From: Gyromitra esculenta
Lineage: Eukaryota > Ascomycota > Pezizomycetes > Pezizales > Discinaceae
NCBI GenBank assembly: GCA_038503075.1
Contig: JBCAML010000001.1
Location: forward strand, 1,302,001 to 1,366,000
Reading direction: 5' to 3'
DNA length: 64,000 nucleotides
Under the pieces are notes generated by a model that did no database searches, was not told where the DNA came from, and was given only the letters and a program-made list of their open reading frames with translations. Every line of letters starts with the position of its first letter. Position 1 is the first letter of the stretch. A program made the translations under genes and the position numbers. Positions 35,034 to 45,882 of this stretch are shown here, in pieces.

Positions 35034-36448
35034 TTAATTAGACATATTGTCCTCATCTTGCGCTTTCACCCCCTTCCTCCTCTGTCGCTCCTCGTATAGT
35101 GCTCGTTGCTTGAGGATTCGTTCCATGATTTCCCCAGCATTGACGCCTGAAAATTCATGCTCGCCGATTTCTTGGAATATACCAAGTTCTTTAGCTTCTG
35201 CATATCTGTAGATGGGAATTGCTTGTTAGCCTTTGGATGGAAAGGAGGAGAAGGGGAGTAATACGTGTCTTCCTCGCCGGGCATGAATTGTGTCGGCCCG
35301 TGATAGACCACGTCAGGGATGCCAGTGGGGAGCGTAGAAAGGAACGCTTTTGTTGGCGAGAAGGGCGCGGAGAGGATTATCGAGTCGACATACTATGTAC
35401 GCGTAGCACAGTTAGCCATCACCTGAAGGGCAGGCAGTGGAATAGAGTTGGGAGGCACAAACCCGGCATTGCAAGACACAAAGCCCTCTCTCAAACATAT
35501 TCATGATCGGGTAGTTCAACCCCTTCCAGTAATTAATCGTCTTGTCATCGTGTACTCCCGCAACCACATAAACATCGTCATTCCCCTCCTTCTTCTCCCT
35601 CTCCACCACACATCGCAGGAATTCAATGTGTCCACTCGAGAACAGATCGAACCCACCATCCACATAGACGATCCTCTGCCCTTCCTTCGGCCCCACGCCC
35701 GTGACGAGTGGATTGCAAGCCTTCGTTCGTGGAGTGTAAACAAACACCGTCGACCCCTTCCCGACGACACCAAAAGAATCCGACGCATAGGCCTCAATCC
35801 TCTCCAGCAGCTCCGATGCCTCCTTCTGTTCCGGATCCTCAATCTTTTCTGGATCCGGATCAATCGCACTCAACAGCACGCCTCCGAGATTCCGTAAATG
35901 ATGCGTCTTCGTGCACAGCAACATACGACCCACCAAATCGGTCGTTGAGATCCCCGGGGTCCGCTTCACGATGCGGAACCGATTCTCAGCTTTCACAACG
36001 CGATAGCAGTCCTCGCCTGTGGCATCGGTAGTGACGTCATCTCCGTGAACGACGAACTTGCAACCGTAGAGATCCATCCAATGGGGGTCGGTAACGTAGG
36101 GCGCGCCAGGGACTGGGAGGTCAGCCCACTTGCAGGCCGCGACCGCAGCTATGCGTTCACGCAGGTTCATGACGGTGGGGCCCTTGTTTTCGTGGATTTC
36201 CTCGTCGGAGTGGATGCCGACGGCGAGGTACTTGCCGAGTTGTTTGGCTTGAAGCATGGCGCCGGCGTGGCCTATGCATGGGTCAGTATGAGGTACTAAG
36301 CGTTTGGCCTGCTCTGAGGGGGAGGGGCTGTACCGTGATGGGTGAAGTCGAAACAGCCATCGATCCAGATTCGATCCTCACGCATAGGGATGGCATCCCT
36401 AGGGGGGTGTTCGGGCAGGGAGTCGACCACGGTTGATCCTATAGGCAT
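35034..36448 (-). CDS. ECT1: ethanolamine-phosphate cytidylyltransferase
   Basis: Four exons (36334-36448, 35463-36271, 35265-35392, 35034-35205) join in phase to 407 residues. The enzyme makes CDP-ethanolamine from CTP and phosphoethanolamine, the rate-setting step of the CDP-ethanolamine branch of the Kennedy pathway. The first catalytic half has WIDGCFDFTHHGHAGAML (HxGH at 37-40) and the RTPGISTTDL signature. The second half repeats the fold with VYVDGGFDLFSSGHIEFL, where the first His of HxGH is replaced by Ser, then [28 protein letters not shown] split across an intron. The C-terminus (NAGEIMERILKQRALYEERQ) closes the family consensus. Start at 36448 is the first ATG giving the usual short leader; 36382 is an alternative. 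Confidence 0.93.
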
Positions 36449-38440
36449 TGCGAGGCGGGGGGAGGTGTTCTCGGTTCTTCTGCAGCGGGAGTGCGTTGTG
36501 GTCTGGCTGGGAGCTGTGCTGGTCTGAACTGAGCAGTCGGACTATATGTGGATGGATTCTGGGTGTAGAGTAGAGAACACAGATGCTGGCACGGCCTAGA
36601 CAAAAGCACAGACCGTTCCGCCCCCTCAACATAGTCATTGTCCACTTTGCTCACAGGTGCTGGGCATCCCCACAAGTGGAGCCTTTCTGCCATGTTTTTT
36701 TATCTTCATAAGAGAGATAGGAGAGCAGATCAAGTCTTTATATTAATAAATTTAAACGCAAGTAAATTATGGTGCGCGCATACTCAGATGTGGACCACCC
36801 ATTTTCGGCGTTTAGGTATTCCAACACCCGCAGCCAGGGATACAATTGCAAGTGGTTGCGTTGAACTTTGGTGAAATGTGTAAATAGAACGTTCCAATAA
36901 CCACGCCTTTTGTAATGTAATATACATGATGCTTGCGACCATGCAAGTATATCAAAAGCAAGAGAGCTCTTCCACCTTGCTTTCATGTCAGTTTAAGTCA
37001 CTTTTATGGTCGTATATACATGTATGTAACAGAGTGAGAGATGCTTGCGGTTATCGCTCAACCACACGCTTCCTTTCCAACCTTGGCACCTCCAAACGAA
37101 AACGACACTCAAAACTCTTAGATCCCTGCGATAGTTACCCCGAGATATTTTCTACTGTAGCCCTTTCCTTCGAACTGCCGCCACTCCCACAGTCGGAGAC
37201 CGTAGCTGTTAAGCATAACAGTGATATCCGCCGCTGGTAGCAGTCAACAGATATCCTCCATCATGCAAAGACACGAGAACGTAAAGCGCAAGAGAGACTC
37301 GCAACCCAAGCGATCGATAAAGGCATTGCCTTGATCAGAGATCTGGAAATTAAGACCAGAACGAAATCTAACTGCTGCCCTACATAACCTGGACCCTGAC
37401 GGCCAAGACACTCGCTAACCCTGGCCACACCACCAACAAAGTGCCTGAATCGGAAAATGTGGGGAAGCGGCAGCATCGCACCTCCCACGCTCCCACACTC
37501 CCACACCTCACTCGCCCACTCGCCCACCCGCCAAGTAAATCGACGCGCGCCCAAGGAACACACTGTGTTTCAGTATGCCCAGCCGACAAGGCAGGAAGGG
37601 GCAAGGCGCAAGATTGATCAGATGGAAGAGGCGTCTGGCGCCATACAGAGATCTCCAACCAAGTCTCAAGGGAAATAGTTGGGTTCCCCTAACCCTGCTT
37701 TCGAGACGTCCCATTTCCCCTTTCCCACCCCCTTTCCCCAGCAGCCACTGGCGCACATTCCCCTCCTGAGGGCTCCCTTTACATAGCTGCTGGGTCTCCC
37801 TCCCTCCCCATCTCCCCTCACCGAGACGCGTTGTTGAAGCTTCCCCTCGCATCCTGCGGCCCTCCATCCGGCAATTGCGCAACTCTCCGTCCCCGTTGCA
37901 AGCCGCATCTTACTTTCGAGATACTTGGCCCATCTCACTGCATATCCCGTCCCGCCGAGCATCTACGCCGCGAATTGCCTGTCTTGGTGTTTTCCAATAT
38001 AGATTAACATCTCTATTACTTTTACTTTTACTTTTTTTCTATATTTATTCTCTCTCTCGTTCTTGGATCCCCTCGTTCAATAGCAGGAAGGTGGTGGGAA
38101 GGAGCCGTGCGAGGGCAAAGAGAGGGAGGGAAAGGAAAGGCAAGAGAGAACAGGGGAGGGGAAGAAAGAGGCCACCGCGGATCCCTCACGTTAATTGCCC
38201 CCGTAGAGTGCTTTTAATTATTACCGTCATTGTTATTCTCGGGTAGGCAAATCCCTACCAGTTTGTATCTAAAGTAAACCTGCGCAACGCTAGAGCTAGA
38301 GAGTAACGAAAACAGAAAAACGGCCAGCTTGCTTCCAGGAGCTGCAGCAGGTCGCTAGCCTCCCTACGGAAGGGGGAAAAGAAAGCAAGAATTCGAAAAA
38401 GAATAAATAAATAAAAAGAATTAAGAATTGAAACAAGAGG
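36449..38440. other. intergenic, divergent promoters and long CT-rich leader
   Basis: About 2 kb between the starts of the cytidylyltransferase gene (minus) and the next plus-strand gene. 36700-37250 is unremarkable. 37430-38150 is C/T-rich on the plus strand and then A/G-rich, with many overlapping low-complexity frames on both strands but none with family features. The last 300 bp (GA-rich, ending in ATAAATAAATAAA) look like the 5' leader of the gene at 38441. Confidence 0.5.
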
Positions 38441-40099
38441 ATGTATGATCAGCGCAAGCCTTCGCTATCCTCCACGCCCGCCTTCATCACCAAGGGCCTC
38501 CTCTCACACACCACTTCCGTCTCTACCCCCGACGAGACCCCATCTACCTCGTCGCTCGGCGGATACTTTTCGCTCTCGCGATCAGCATCGAACAAGAAAC
38601 GGCGCCCGTCTGCGGTTGACAGTGCTCCGGTGTACCTGTATCAGGGGCCGTCGCCTGTCGGTCCTCCCCCTAGTTCGTCGGGGAAGGGTATGTTCTCTCG
38701 CAGCAACACATCGAGAGGCGGTGAATTTGCAAGCACTGCTGGTGCTGGTGGGCTTGGAGGAGGAATGGCTATTGGTGCTGTGGGCGGTGGAGCCGGTGGG
38801 CCGCAGAGCCCGAATGCGCTGTACGAGCAAGTACATGAGTTGGCTACGAAGAGAATTGCGACACTGGATTACCTGCGGAGAGCGTGAGTTTGGATTCCCA
38901 TCTATTCCTTGGGGGAGGGGTTTATTTTTTGTTTTGTTTTATTTGGAGGGGAATTGGGTTGGCCTCTGAGTGATCGCCCATGTCGCTGGCGATAAGTGAT
39001 ACGGGGGTGACAGTGATATGGCGAAGAATGCACGATCAACGATACTGACGAGAATTCTTCAACTGCACAGCCACGAGGGACGAGTATACTGGTTCAACAC
39101 TATGCTTTTCACGAAGCCCGATCTTCAACGCACCGTCTATCACGACACCAAGAAACTCTCCCGACGGTATGATACATTGACCGTGTCTGCTTCTGGGTTG
39201 ACCTTGCACTGACTTCCACCAGGGCAAACAACTACTTCATCCTGGGAAACTCTCTCCCCTCCATCCTCGATCTGGGGACCTCCTCTCCCCTCGACTACCT
39301 CAAAGCCTTCAACCACCTCCTCGTCGAGTATGAAACTCACATTGCCCTTCCCCCCTCCCGCCAGCCCACTCGCGGCCACTCTTCCTCCATTTCATCTTCC
39401 CACTCGCATCACCATCACGGCCCCACATCGACCCTCGGCCTGGGCCGCATCCCCAAACTCTTCTCCCGCTCATCCTCTAAGCCGCGGCGTGGTTCTTCCG
39501 CCACAACTCCAATTTCCATCACCCCCGCCATCACCCCGCCTTCCACCGCCGGCGAGAACGCTGCACTCCTCCTGGAACGCACCCGCTCTGCATCCGGCAA
39601 TTCCAGCACCCTTCCATCCTTACCTTCTACATCGAACGGATACCCCTCCAACCCCCCATCTACAGCTAACCTATCTACCACGCCCGCGACCTCAACAACC
39701 GATCTGGACCTCCTACTCCCACTACCAATGACCTCGGCAGTCGGCACCCCGCCGCTGCCAATCCCGACAAGCAATCCCATGTTCCCTCCATCATCTGGCA
39801 CGAATGGAGAAGAATACCTATATCTGACTACCCCGACGCTCCCCTTTGAGCCGGATTACTATGAGACGTTTGCGACGCTGTGTGATGTGCTGATAGATGC
39901 GTATCAGCGAGTATTATCGCTCGTGGGGACTCCCGCGTCGTGTAACCAGGGTGTCAGCGAAGCGTTTATCAAGGCGGATGCGAAAGTGAAGAGAGCGGTG
40001 GTTACGGGGGTAGTCAGAGAGTTTGAAGAGGCGTGTAGAGGGGCCGTTAAGAGGGAGGTAGGAGGGCTAGGAAAAGAAGTACTAGGAGGGTTGCTATAG
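38441..40099 (+). CDS. conserved fungal protein of unknown function
   Basis: Exons 38441-38883, 39071-39166 and 39223-40099 join in phase to 471 residues. The N-terminal 120 residues are Ser/Pro/Gly-rich and disordered. The conserved part begins at NALYEQVHELATKRIATLDYLRRA and continues across introns as HEGRVYWFNTMLFTKPDL...ANNYFILGNSLPSILDLG, then DYLKAFNHLLVEYETH. A long Ser/Pro-rich insert with a His tract (SSHSHHHHG) separates this from the C-terminal helices (YYETFATLCDVLIDAYQRVL ... FIKADAKVKRAVVTGVVREFE). I recognise the pattern as widespread in ascomycetes but cannot give it a function. The second exon has two acceptors in the same phase: 39071, preferred because it restores LRRAHEGRVYWF, and 39014, which would add 19 residues. 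Confidence 0.83.
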
Positions 40100-40417
40100 T
40101 GCGATATCTAGCGTCGTTTTGGGTAGGATGTTGATAGCTTTTTTCTTTCTCTCTTCTCTCTTTCTATTTCTGAGTGGAAGGGCGTAGTGCACGCCTTTAT
40201 TATTGCTATTTACTGGTTATTTGCGGTTGCTGTAATCATTACTGGTGTTTCGCCCCCCCCCCTTTCCCCCCCTCTCTTTTGTGATTTTTCTTTTGTTGTG
40301 GTGTATCAAGTTTTTCATCTCGTCGTTCATTTCTTTCGTTTTTTATCTTTTTTCCTATGTTCTTCCAGCTTTGTACCTTTTTTCCCTTTTTTTCGGCGAG
40401 GGCACTTAGAGGGATTA
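40100..40417. other. 3' flank of the conserved fungal gene
   Basis: T-rich, low-complexity sequence, likely its 3' untranslated region; no coding signal. Confidence 0.5.
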
Positions 40418-40482
40418 GTGGGATTGGGTTGGGTGGGATGGGACGGGATGGGACAGGATGGGATGGGACAGGGTTAAATGGG
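40418..40482. repeat. G-rich pentanucleotide-like repeat with G-quadruplex potential
   Basis: Several GGGATGGGAC/GGGAT units in a row place many GGG runs within about 60 bp on the plus strand, matching a G3+N1-7 quadruplex pattern. It lies about 320 bp past the stop of the upstream gene. Confidence 0.8.
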
Positions 40483-41249
40483 AAATATTGGAGGCTGTAT
40501 CTAGAATCGGAGGATTTACATAGGACAGAATGGAACTGTAAAATCAGTTTGTGAATATACGATTTTTGCGAAAATCGGTGGAGCTGTGCACACAAGTCGT
40601 GCTGTATATACACACCTTGCCTCTAATGCATGGAATTGGGGCGTACGGTATCATACCGCAGGCGGAAGCGGTCTGATAGGTGCGAGTGAGAGGTCATGAT
40701 TAGCTATGATGATGCCATCTACAGTGAAGATTCTTGATTTAATAGTGTAGAGATGTGCAAGCATTGCCCTCTTCTTGTCTACTCTTCCCTGTGAGCGCAA
40801 TATGAAGCCCTCGATGATGGCTGTTGGCGGACAGTCGAACGATATACGATCATCGAGAGTCACTCGAAGCCTCAGATTCCCAAATCTGACTCCATCATGT
40901 CGAGCTATCTGCGTCAACGATTCCAATTACTCAATCGTGTGAGCGGGAAGTCCATCAGCCGAAGGCTCTGCCCAGCTCAAGGTCGCATTGCCTGTTTCGG
41001 CCTCCGATTCCTCCCGCGTCGGCCAATTATTATTTCGCCGCCCACCCCCCTTGGCACCTTGGCAGCTGTTTCTCTATATAAGAGCCCTCATCCTCCCACT
41101 CTCTTTCATCCCCATCGATCTATCCCCACACGCCCCCACACTGCGCGGCATGCTGCTGCGGCTGCTGGCTGGGTCCTCTAGGACTCACCAGTGGTAGCGG
41201 TGTATTGCTCCTTCGCAAATGGGGGCACGGTGTGTCGGACCTCTCAGGA
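40483..41249. other. intergenic
   Basis: Two open frames (minus 40651-40926, plus 40897-41181) overlap and have no family signal. A TATA-like CTATATAAGAG at about 41072-41082 is followed by C-rich sequence and might be an orphan core promoter. Nothing downstream of it is coding. Confidence 0.4.
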
Positions 41250-41515
41250 GTTCTGGCATAGGCGGGCGGCCTTCGGAGGCGAAAGACGCAGGGCGTGTTT
41301 GGCGGGCGGCCCGCGGGGGCGTAAGACGCAGGGCGTGTTTGGCGGGCGGCCCGAGTGGGCGTAAGACGCAGGGCGTGCGGCGGGCGGCCTACGGGCGAAA
41401 GACGCAGGGCGTGTGGCGGGCGGCCCACGGGGGCGTAAGACGCAGGGCGTGTGGCGGGCGGCCCGCGGGGGCGTAAGACGCAGAGCGTGTTTGGCGGGCG
41501 GCCCTCGAGGGCGAA
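41250..41515. repeat. GC-rich minisatellite, about seven ~38-bp units
   Basis: The unit GGCGGGCGGCC(C)...GGGCG(T/A)AAGACGCAGGGCGTGT repeats about seven times with small length changes (some units lose GTTT or GG). It is far more GC-rich than its surroundings. Frames through it are open on both strands simply because the unit lacks stops, so the apparent proteins should not be taken as genes. Confidence 0.93.
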
Positions 41516-41694
41516 ATACGCGTTGGTGCCTACCTGCTGGATCGGCTATCGGGGCTGGCCTGTGGGTTGAAGGTAATTACCCCGTCTCCATCTTAATAGA
41601 ACTCGATTGCTAACTGTTTTGGGTCCCAGGTGGTGGGGGAAAAGGGACCCCATTGTTTTCTGGCTTCATAGCGAGGGAACGATGGGGTCTTCTT

Positions 41695-41790
41695 TTGGTT
41701 TGTTTCTTCTTCGTTTGGTTTGTTTCTTCTTCGTTTGGTTTGTTTCTTCTTCTTCTTCTTCTTGTTCTTGTTCTTGTTCTTGTTCTTCGC
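41695..41790. repeat. TTTGGTTTGTTTCTTCTTCG repeat and (CTT)n/(GTTCTT)n microsatellite
   Basis: Three near-identical ~20-bp units (TTTGGTTTGTTTCTTCTTCG) run into CTT triplets and then (GTTCTT) hexamers. It is low-complexity DNA without coding meaning. Confidence 0.9.
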
Positions 41791-42173
41791 TGTTTTGGTT
41801 TTTGGTTGGGATTGTGTCGGAGAGAGTTCTGTAAATCATGGTCGATTCTCTTCTGTAAATTATCAATGCTTCGAAGTTTTTCCTTCGCTTCCTGTTCTCG
41901 TCTGCAGATAGGAATCTATCATTTTCAGTTCATCATTCTGCTTGCTCGGTCTATATAGTGTTTTAATTCATCTATCTCTGCCGTAGTCTTGTTCATGAGA
42001 TAGAGTCTTGTTCACGCTATAACTTCTGCTGCATGGCATTCTTGTACCTAGATGAAACAATGAAACAGTGATTTAACAAAACAATCTCTACCGCTTCCTG
42101 CTGTCTGTTAACCCTGACCTGCTGGTATTCAGCGGTTGTTGCTAGGAAATTTTTCGAAGGCATAGAATTGAAG

Positions 42174-42197
42174 CACCCCACCCCACCCCACCCCACC
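42174..42197. repeat. (CCCCA)n tract
   Basis: Five CCCCA units in tandem (TGGGG on the minus strand). It can form a G-quadruplex on the minus strand and lies in an otherwise featureless spacer. Confidence 0.9.
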
Positions 42198-42879
42198 AAC
42201 CAAACCATCACATCACGCCTACTACAAGCGACTTTCTTGCGCACCAGAGATCCATTGATTGATACATAGCATCAAAACAGTTAATGGGCGCTATGTCCTA
42301 CTGCCTTTCACTGGGACTAAAAGAAGTAATTATCATTTCCCCAGCAGTTCCTTTCCCATTATCAGCGTCCTTTCTCTTCACTGACAGGTGCTTTCATCTC
42401 CGCCGACAGATCCTCAGCACGTTGCCATCTCACCGATTCCGCTGCCCAGCAGGATCTCACTCATACCTTTCTACTCAGGAATCGATTTACTGCTGCTCTG
42501 GAGATAAAAATGCAAAGTGTCTTCCTCAGTTACGTATGGCAATCTCGAAATTTTCCTGTGCCTGGCGAATCCTTAGCTTGCTGGGAGGGAAACGACTTGG
42601 TTTCCTTTGCACTGAAATCCCACCTAGATGTGGGCTCCTCGTCCAGAGGCGAATAGCTTACCACTAAGTTCCGCATCCCAGAGGAAAACTCATCTTTACT
42701 AGAACTCATGTATATGTTCGGGTAAGGATATAGATGGGCCATCTTTGGTTCGCAGATCCCCTATTGAACAGTAGCTGATGCCTTTAGTAGTAGTATTTTA
42801 TCCCCGTACCTAGATTTACCACCATTTATCTATCTGCCGAACAGGTACGCACTCCTCGTACCTAGAAGTACATACAAGT
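42198..42879. other. intergenic
   Basis: A 127-codon plus frame at 42284-42667 is open but shows no domain, no biased composition and no splice partners; I do not call it a gene. Confidence 0.35.
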
Positions 42880-43060
42880 CCAGAAAGGGAGGTGAAATTG
42901 GTATGGTACTCATACATCGTTTGTCTGTGTGCGAGAGTAAATTGGTAGAGCTACGGAACTCTCGAACCTCCATGTAGTATGGTAATTATCCTAACCCACT
43001 CCTACGTTCTCTAATAATACGGTCCCGAAATTGCACCACCTTCCAGTACTGTATGCATGG
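42880..43060. repeat. dispersed repeat, copy 2
   Basis: Same orientation as copy 1 at 33181-33440, matching its right-hand 160 bp with many transition differences. The copies are about 9.6 kb apart, and no open frame is shared, so this is an old, mutated repeat family. Confidence 0.72.
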
Positions 43061-44637
43061 CTAATGTTGCTTGTTTTAGACCACTCACATCGAATATCCC
43101 AAACGATAGGATACCACCCGGTCCCAATCTATCTCTGCATTAGCTAAAATTGGAGGGTGGGCAAAATACGCAGTATATGTAATGCTGGCCGATGTCGAGT
43201 GATAGTCTCTGATCTAACCCGGGTCTTGTGCTACGCCCTGCAACTTAAGGCCTGCGGGAGGTGGGAATGGCAACGAACCTGCATCGGAGTAGCTCCACGG
43301 AGATATATACATGGCTTTCGATTGGCTTATTCAGTATAACCTCAATCTGCAGGCTCGCAGGTCCGAATTTATGACTGCATATCCAAGACTACATGCATAC
43401 AAAAAAAAAACAGTAGTTTTAAGCGACATTGAAGGGGAGTGATAAAGTGAAGGATATCCCCTTTACTTTTCTTGCCTCTTTTTATATGGCTTTTAAATAC
43501 CACAATCGGTTAAAGTTACAGTCCTACAAATAATTCTGAAACACCAACTTTCTGCACTCTCACCTGCAGAGCATTCAACATCTGCAGCCTTCAGCTATAG
43601 CTATTAGCCACAATAATGGATCATATGGCGGATCGTGGTAGGTAAATTTTTTTTGGCGCTATTGATCGTGATTTATTATAGTTCTTTAAACGATCGCTTG
43701 ATCTTATCGTTCAATCCGTCTCCTACATTATCTCTTGGTTACAAATGCGGAAAGAGCTGTGATGGAAATTTCGCGTATGGAATACCCTCACTATCTTTCA
43801 TGCTACCTTATCATACAATATGTGCTAGTACTAACATTTTCTATAGTGGGATACACCTAGTCTTCGCAACGAAAGAAAAAGCTTAACCACATTATATTTC
43901 GGAACTGATAATTGCCAATTCACCTCCGAGACGAAATGCGGATTTAGCCGCCATTGCAACTCTGCTCGTCTTTTTTTAAAAAAAGGTTGGACTGTTCGTC
44001 CGAAGGCGGTTTGCGTGTTGGGGATATGAGCTTTTAAACGTCGAGACAAATTACTCCAACACTTGAGAGAGATCCATGGGGAAAATACTCCGAAAATTAG
44101 GGTTGGGTTTGAAAGCTCGAGGTTACTTTGTTATAGTGAACCTGGCCAACCTGGACAAGGAGATCAGTAACAGTTTTTTTTTTTGCGCGTAACTAATAGC
44201 AAGGAACCATTCTCGTGCTAGTAATTGATCATTGCACTTTTTTATTCATAAAATTTTGAGTGTGCAATTTTCGTTCGTTGTGTGATATCACCATTGGATG
44301 TATTACAGTACGAGAAAATGGGGTGAATCTGCTACTGTATTGTTGGGAAATGCAAGCTTGATTCTGGAGAACTACTGTATTTACGCTATGAATTTAGTAT
44401 TGCTTCAGCATTTTTTCAGAATGCCGCACATACGCTGTACCAGTTGCATACCCTTCCTTCATACTGTACTCTCTTTAGTGGATTCTCTTCTTTTTTAGAA
44501 ATATTTTCACTAACCAATTTAGTCAAGGGGATAAGGACAGATTGATACACGTTCTTTTAGTTTCATTATATCAACTGCAGCAACTGAATCAGTATTCTTT
44601 CGAACTGTGGGTATCGTCTGCTTTATTGGCAATAAAT
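43061..44637. other. intergenic between repeat copy 2 and COQ2
   Basis: About 1.6 kb without a supported gene: short frames only, with poly-A and poly-T runs near 43400, 43970 and 44180. Confidence 0.45.
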
Positions 44638-45882
44638 TCACATTGACTTCATGACCACGCCCTCCTGAGTATTAATTGCCAAAGCCCTCCCTCTACTCCC
44701 TCCTAGGCCCCACCACCCTTCTTCTCCATAAATCCCGGTCCTGACCGCCAAGTATTCTCCGAACAGCCCACCTCCCACAGCAACACCGCCAACAGCCCAA
44801 GCACACCATTTAAACCATGCCCAGCACTCTTTAGTATCCTTCAGGTTAGCTTTCTTGATCATGTACCCCAAACCTCCCGCGGCACCTCCGCAGCTGGCCA
44901 AGTAAAAGATCGGGCCGCACCCCGAAACAGCCCCCGCACCCGCCAGTAGGCCAATTTGAACCACACCAAGCGCGGACATAAGATACTTTGTATGTGACTC
45001 GTGCTTGACAGCAATGGACATGACACCAGCCTTGACGTCGTCTCTAACATCCTGATGTGCGTAGATAGTGTCATAGAGAACAGTCCACGCCACATTAGAT
45101 CCATACAAAAGCCCCGCAGCCGCCAACACCATCGGATCGGAGAGACTCAATCCAAGCGCCGGAAACCCCAATAATGCACCCCACGAAAACGACAGCCCAA
45201 GCACGAATTGCGGGTAGTGCGTGATCCGCTTCATTAGCGGATAACTCCCAACGAGTACTAGCGAAGGAATCCCGTAGATGATCGCCTCCATGGGAAACTG
45301 CACAAGCACTGCAAGCCCTGCTAATAACTGTGTAGCAGTAAATCCCAGCGCTGATGCAGGCGTGATTGCTCCGCGCGCAATGGGCCGGAATTTGGTCCGT
45401 GTTACTTTCGGATCAATGTTGCGGTCCCAGAGGTCGTTGATAGCGCAGCCGGCGCCACGCATAATCAGAGCGCCAGTGGCAAAGAGAATTGTGGTTGAAA
45501 GGACTGTCGGGAATGGAACTGCTGGCTCTACGAGGGTGCTTGCGAGGAGGGTTGACCACATGCATGGGAGGAAAAGGTAGATTGTTCCGGTGGGCTTGTC
45601 GAGGCGGACTAATTCCACGTATGGAACGAACGATGGAGGGAAGTAAGAGAGTATTCCGGTAACGGGGGGCTGATATACATCGAGGGCTGGAGGGGTTGTC
45701 TCAGTGCTTGTAGGAATGGCGAGAGTTGTTGCGAGTCTGAATGGCCGAGGGTATCGAATCAACGAAAGCGAACGCGGGGTATGGCGGGCTAGAGAGAATG
45801 ATAGATGAGAAGCCCCAGAGAAATTCCGGACGAACGGCCGCGAAGGAACATGGCGGACGAGGGGACGAATGTAACCTAGCAT
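44638..45882 (-). CDS. COQ2: 4-hydroxybenzoate polyprenyltransferase, mitochondrial
   Basis: Single exon, 414 residues. It attaches the polyprenyl chain to 4-hydroxybenzoate in the mitochondrial inner membrane, an early step of ubiquinone synthesis. The N-terminal 60 residues are Arg/Ser-rich with almost no acids, a mitochondrial presequence. The UbiA aspartate motifs are intact: NDLWDRNID at 149-157 binds the prenyl diphosphate through Mg2+, and YDTIYAHQDVRDD lies at 270-282. LDKPTGTIYLFLPCMWS and KVTRTKFRPIARG are also family hallmarks, and about eight hydrophobic helices follow the expected order. It resembles COQ2 much more than the heme O synthase branch, which lacks this pattern. The 1.8 kb upstream is free of other genes. 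Confidence 0.95.
   Translation of the reverse strand: MLGYIRPLVRHVPSRPFVRNFSGASHLSFSLARHTPRSLSLIRYPRPFRLATTLAIPTSTETTPPALDVYQPPVTGILSYFPPSFVPYVELVRLDKPTGTIYLFLPCMWSTLLASTLVEPAVPFPTVLSTTILFATGALIMRGAGCAINDLWDRNIDPKVTRTKFRPIARGAITPASALGFTATQLLAGLAVLVQFPMEAIIYGIPSLVLVGSYPLMKRITHYPQFVLGLSFSWGALLGFPALGLSLSDPMVLAAAGLLYGSNVAWTVLYDTIYAHQDVRDDVKAGVMSIAVKHESHTKYLMSALGVVQIGLLAGAGAVSGCGPIFYLASCGGAAGGLGYMIKKANLKDTKECWAWFKWCAWAVGGVAVGGGLFGEYLAVRTGIYGEEGWWGLGGSRGRALAINTQEGVVMKSM

Noticed and set aside
37261..38246. Several 80-124 codon frames on both strands
   Set aside because: They overlap each other in C/T- or A/G-rich DNA, consistent with a promoter and leader rather than genes.
41219..41613. Long open frames across the GC-rich minisatellite on both strands
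   Set aside because: They arise because the repeat unit contains no stop codons; the encoded peptides are pure repeats, open on both strands.
42284..42667. 127-codon plus frame
   Set aside because: Average composition with no family pattern and no supporting splice partners.
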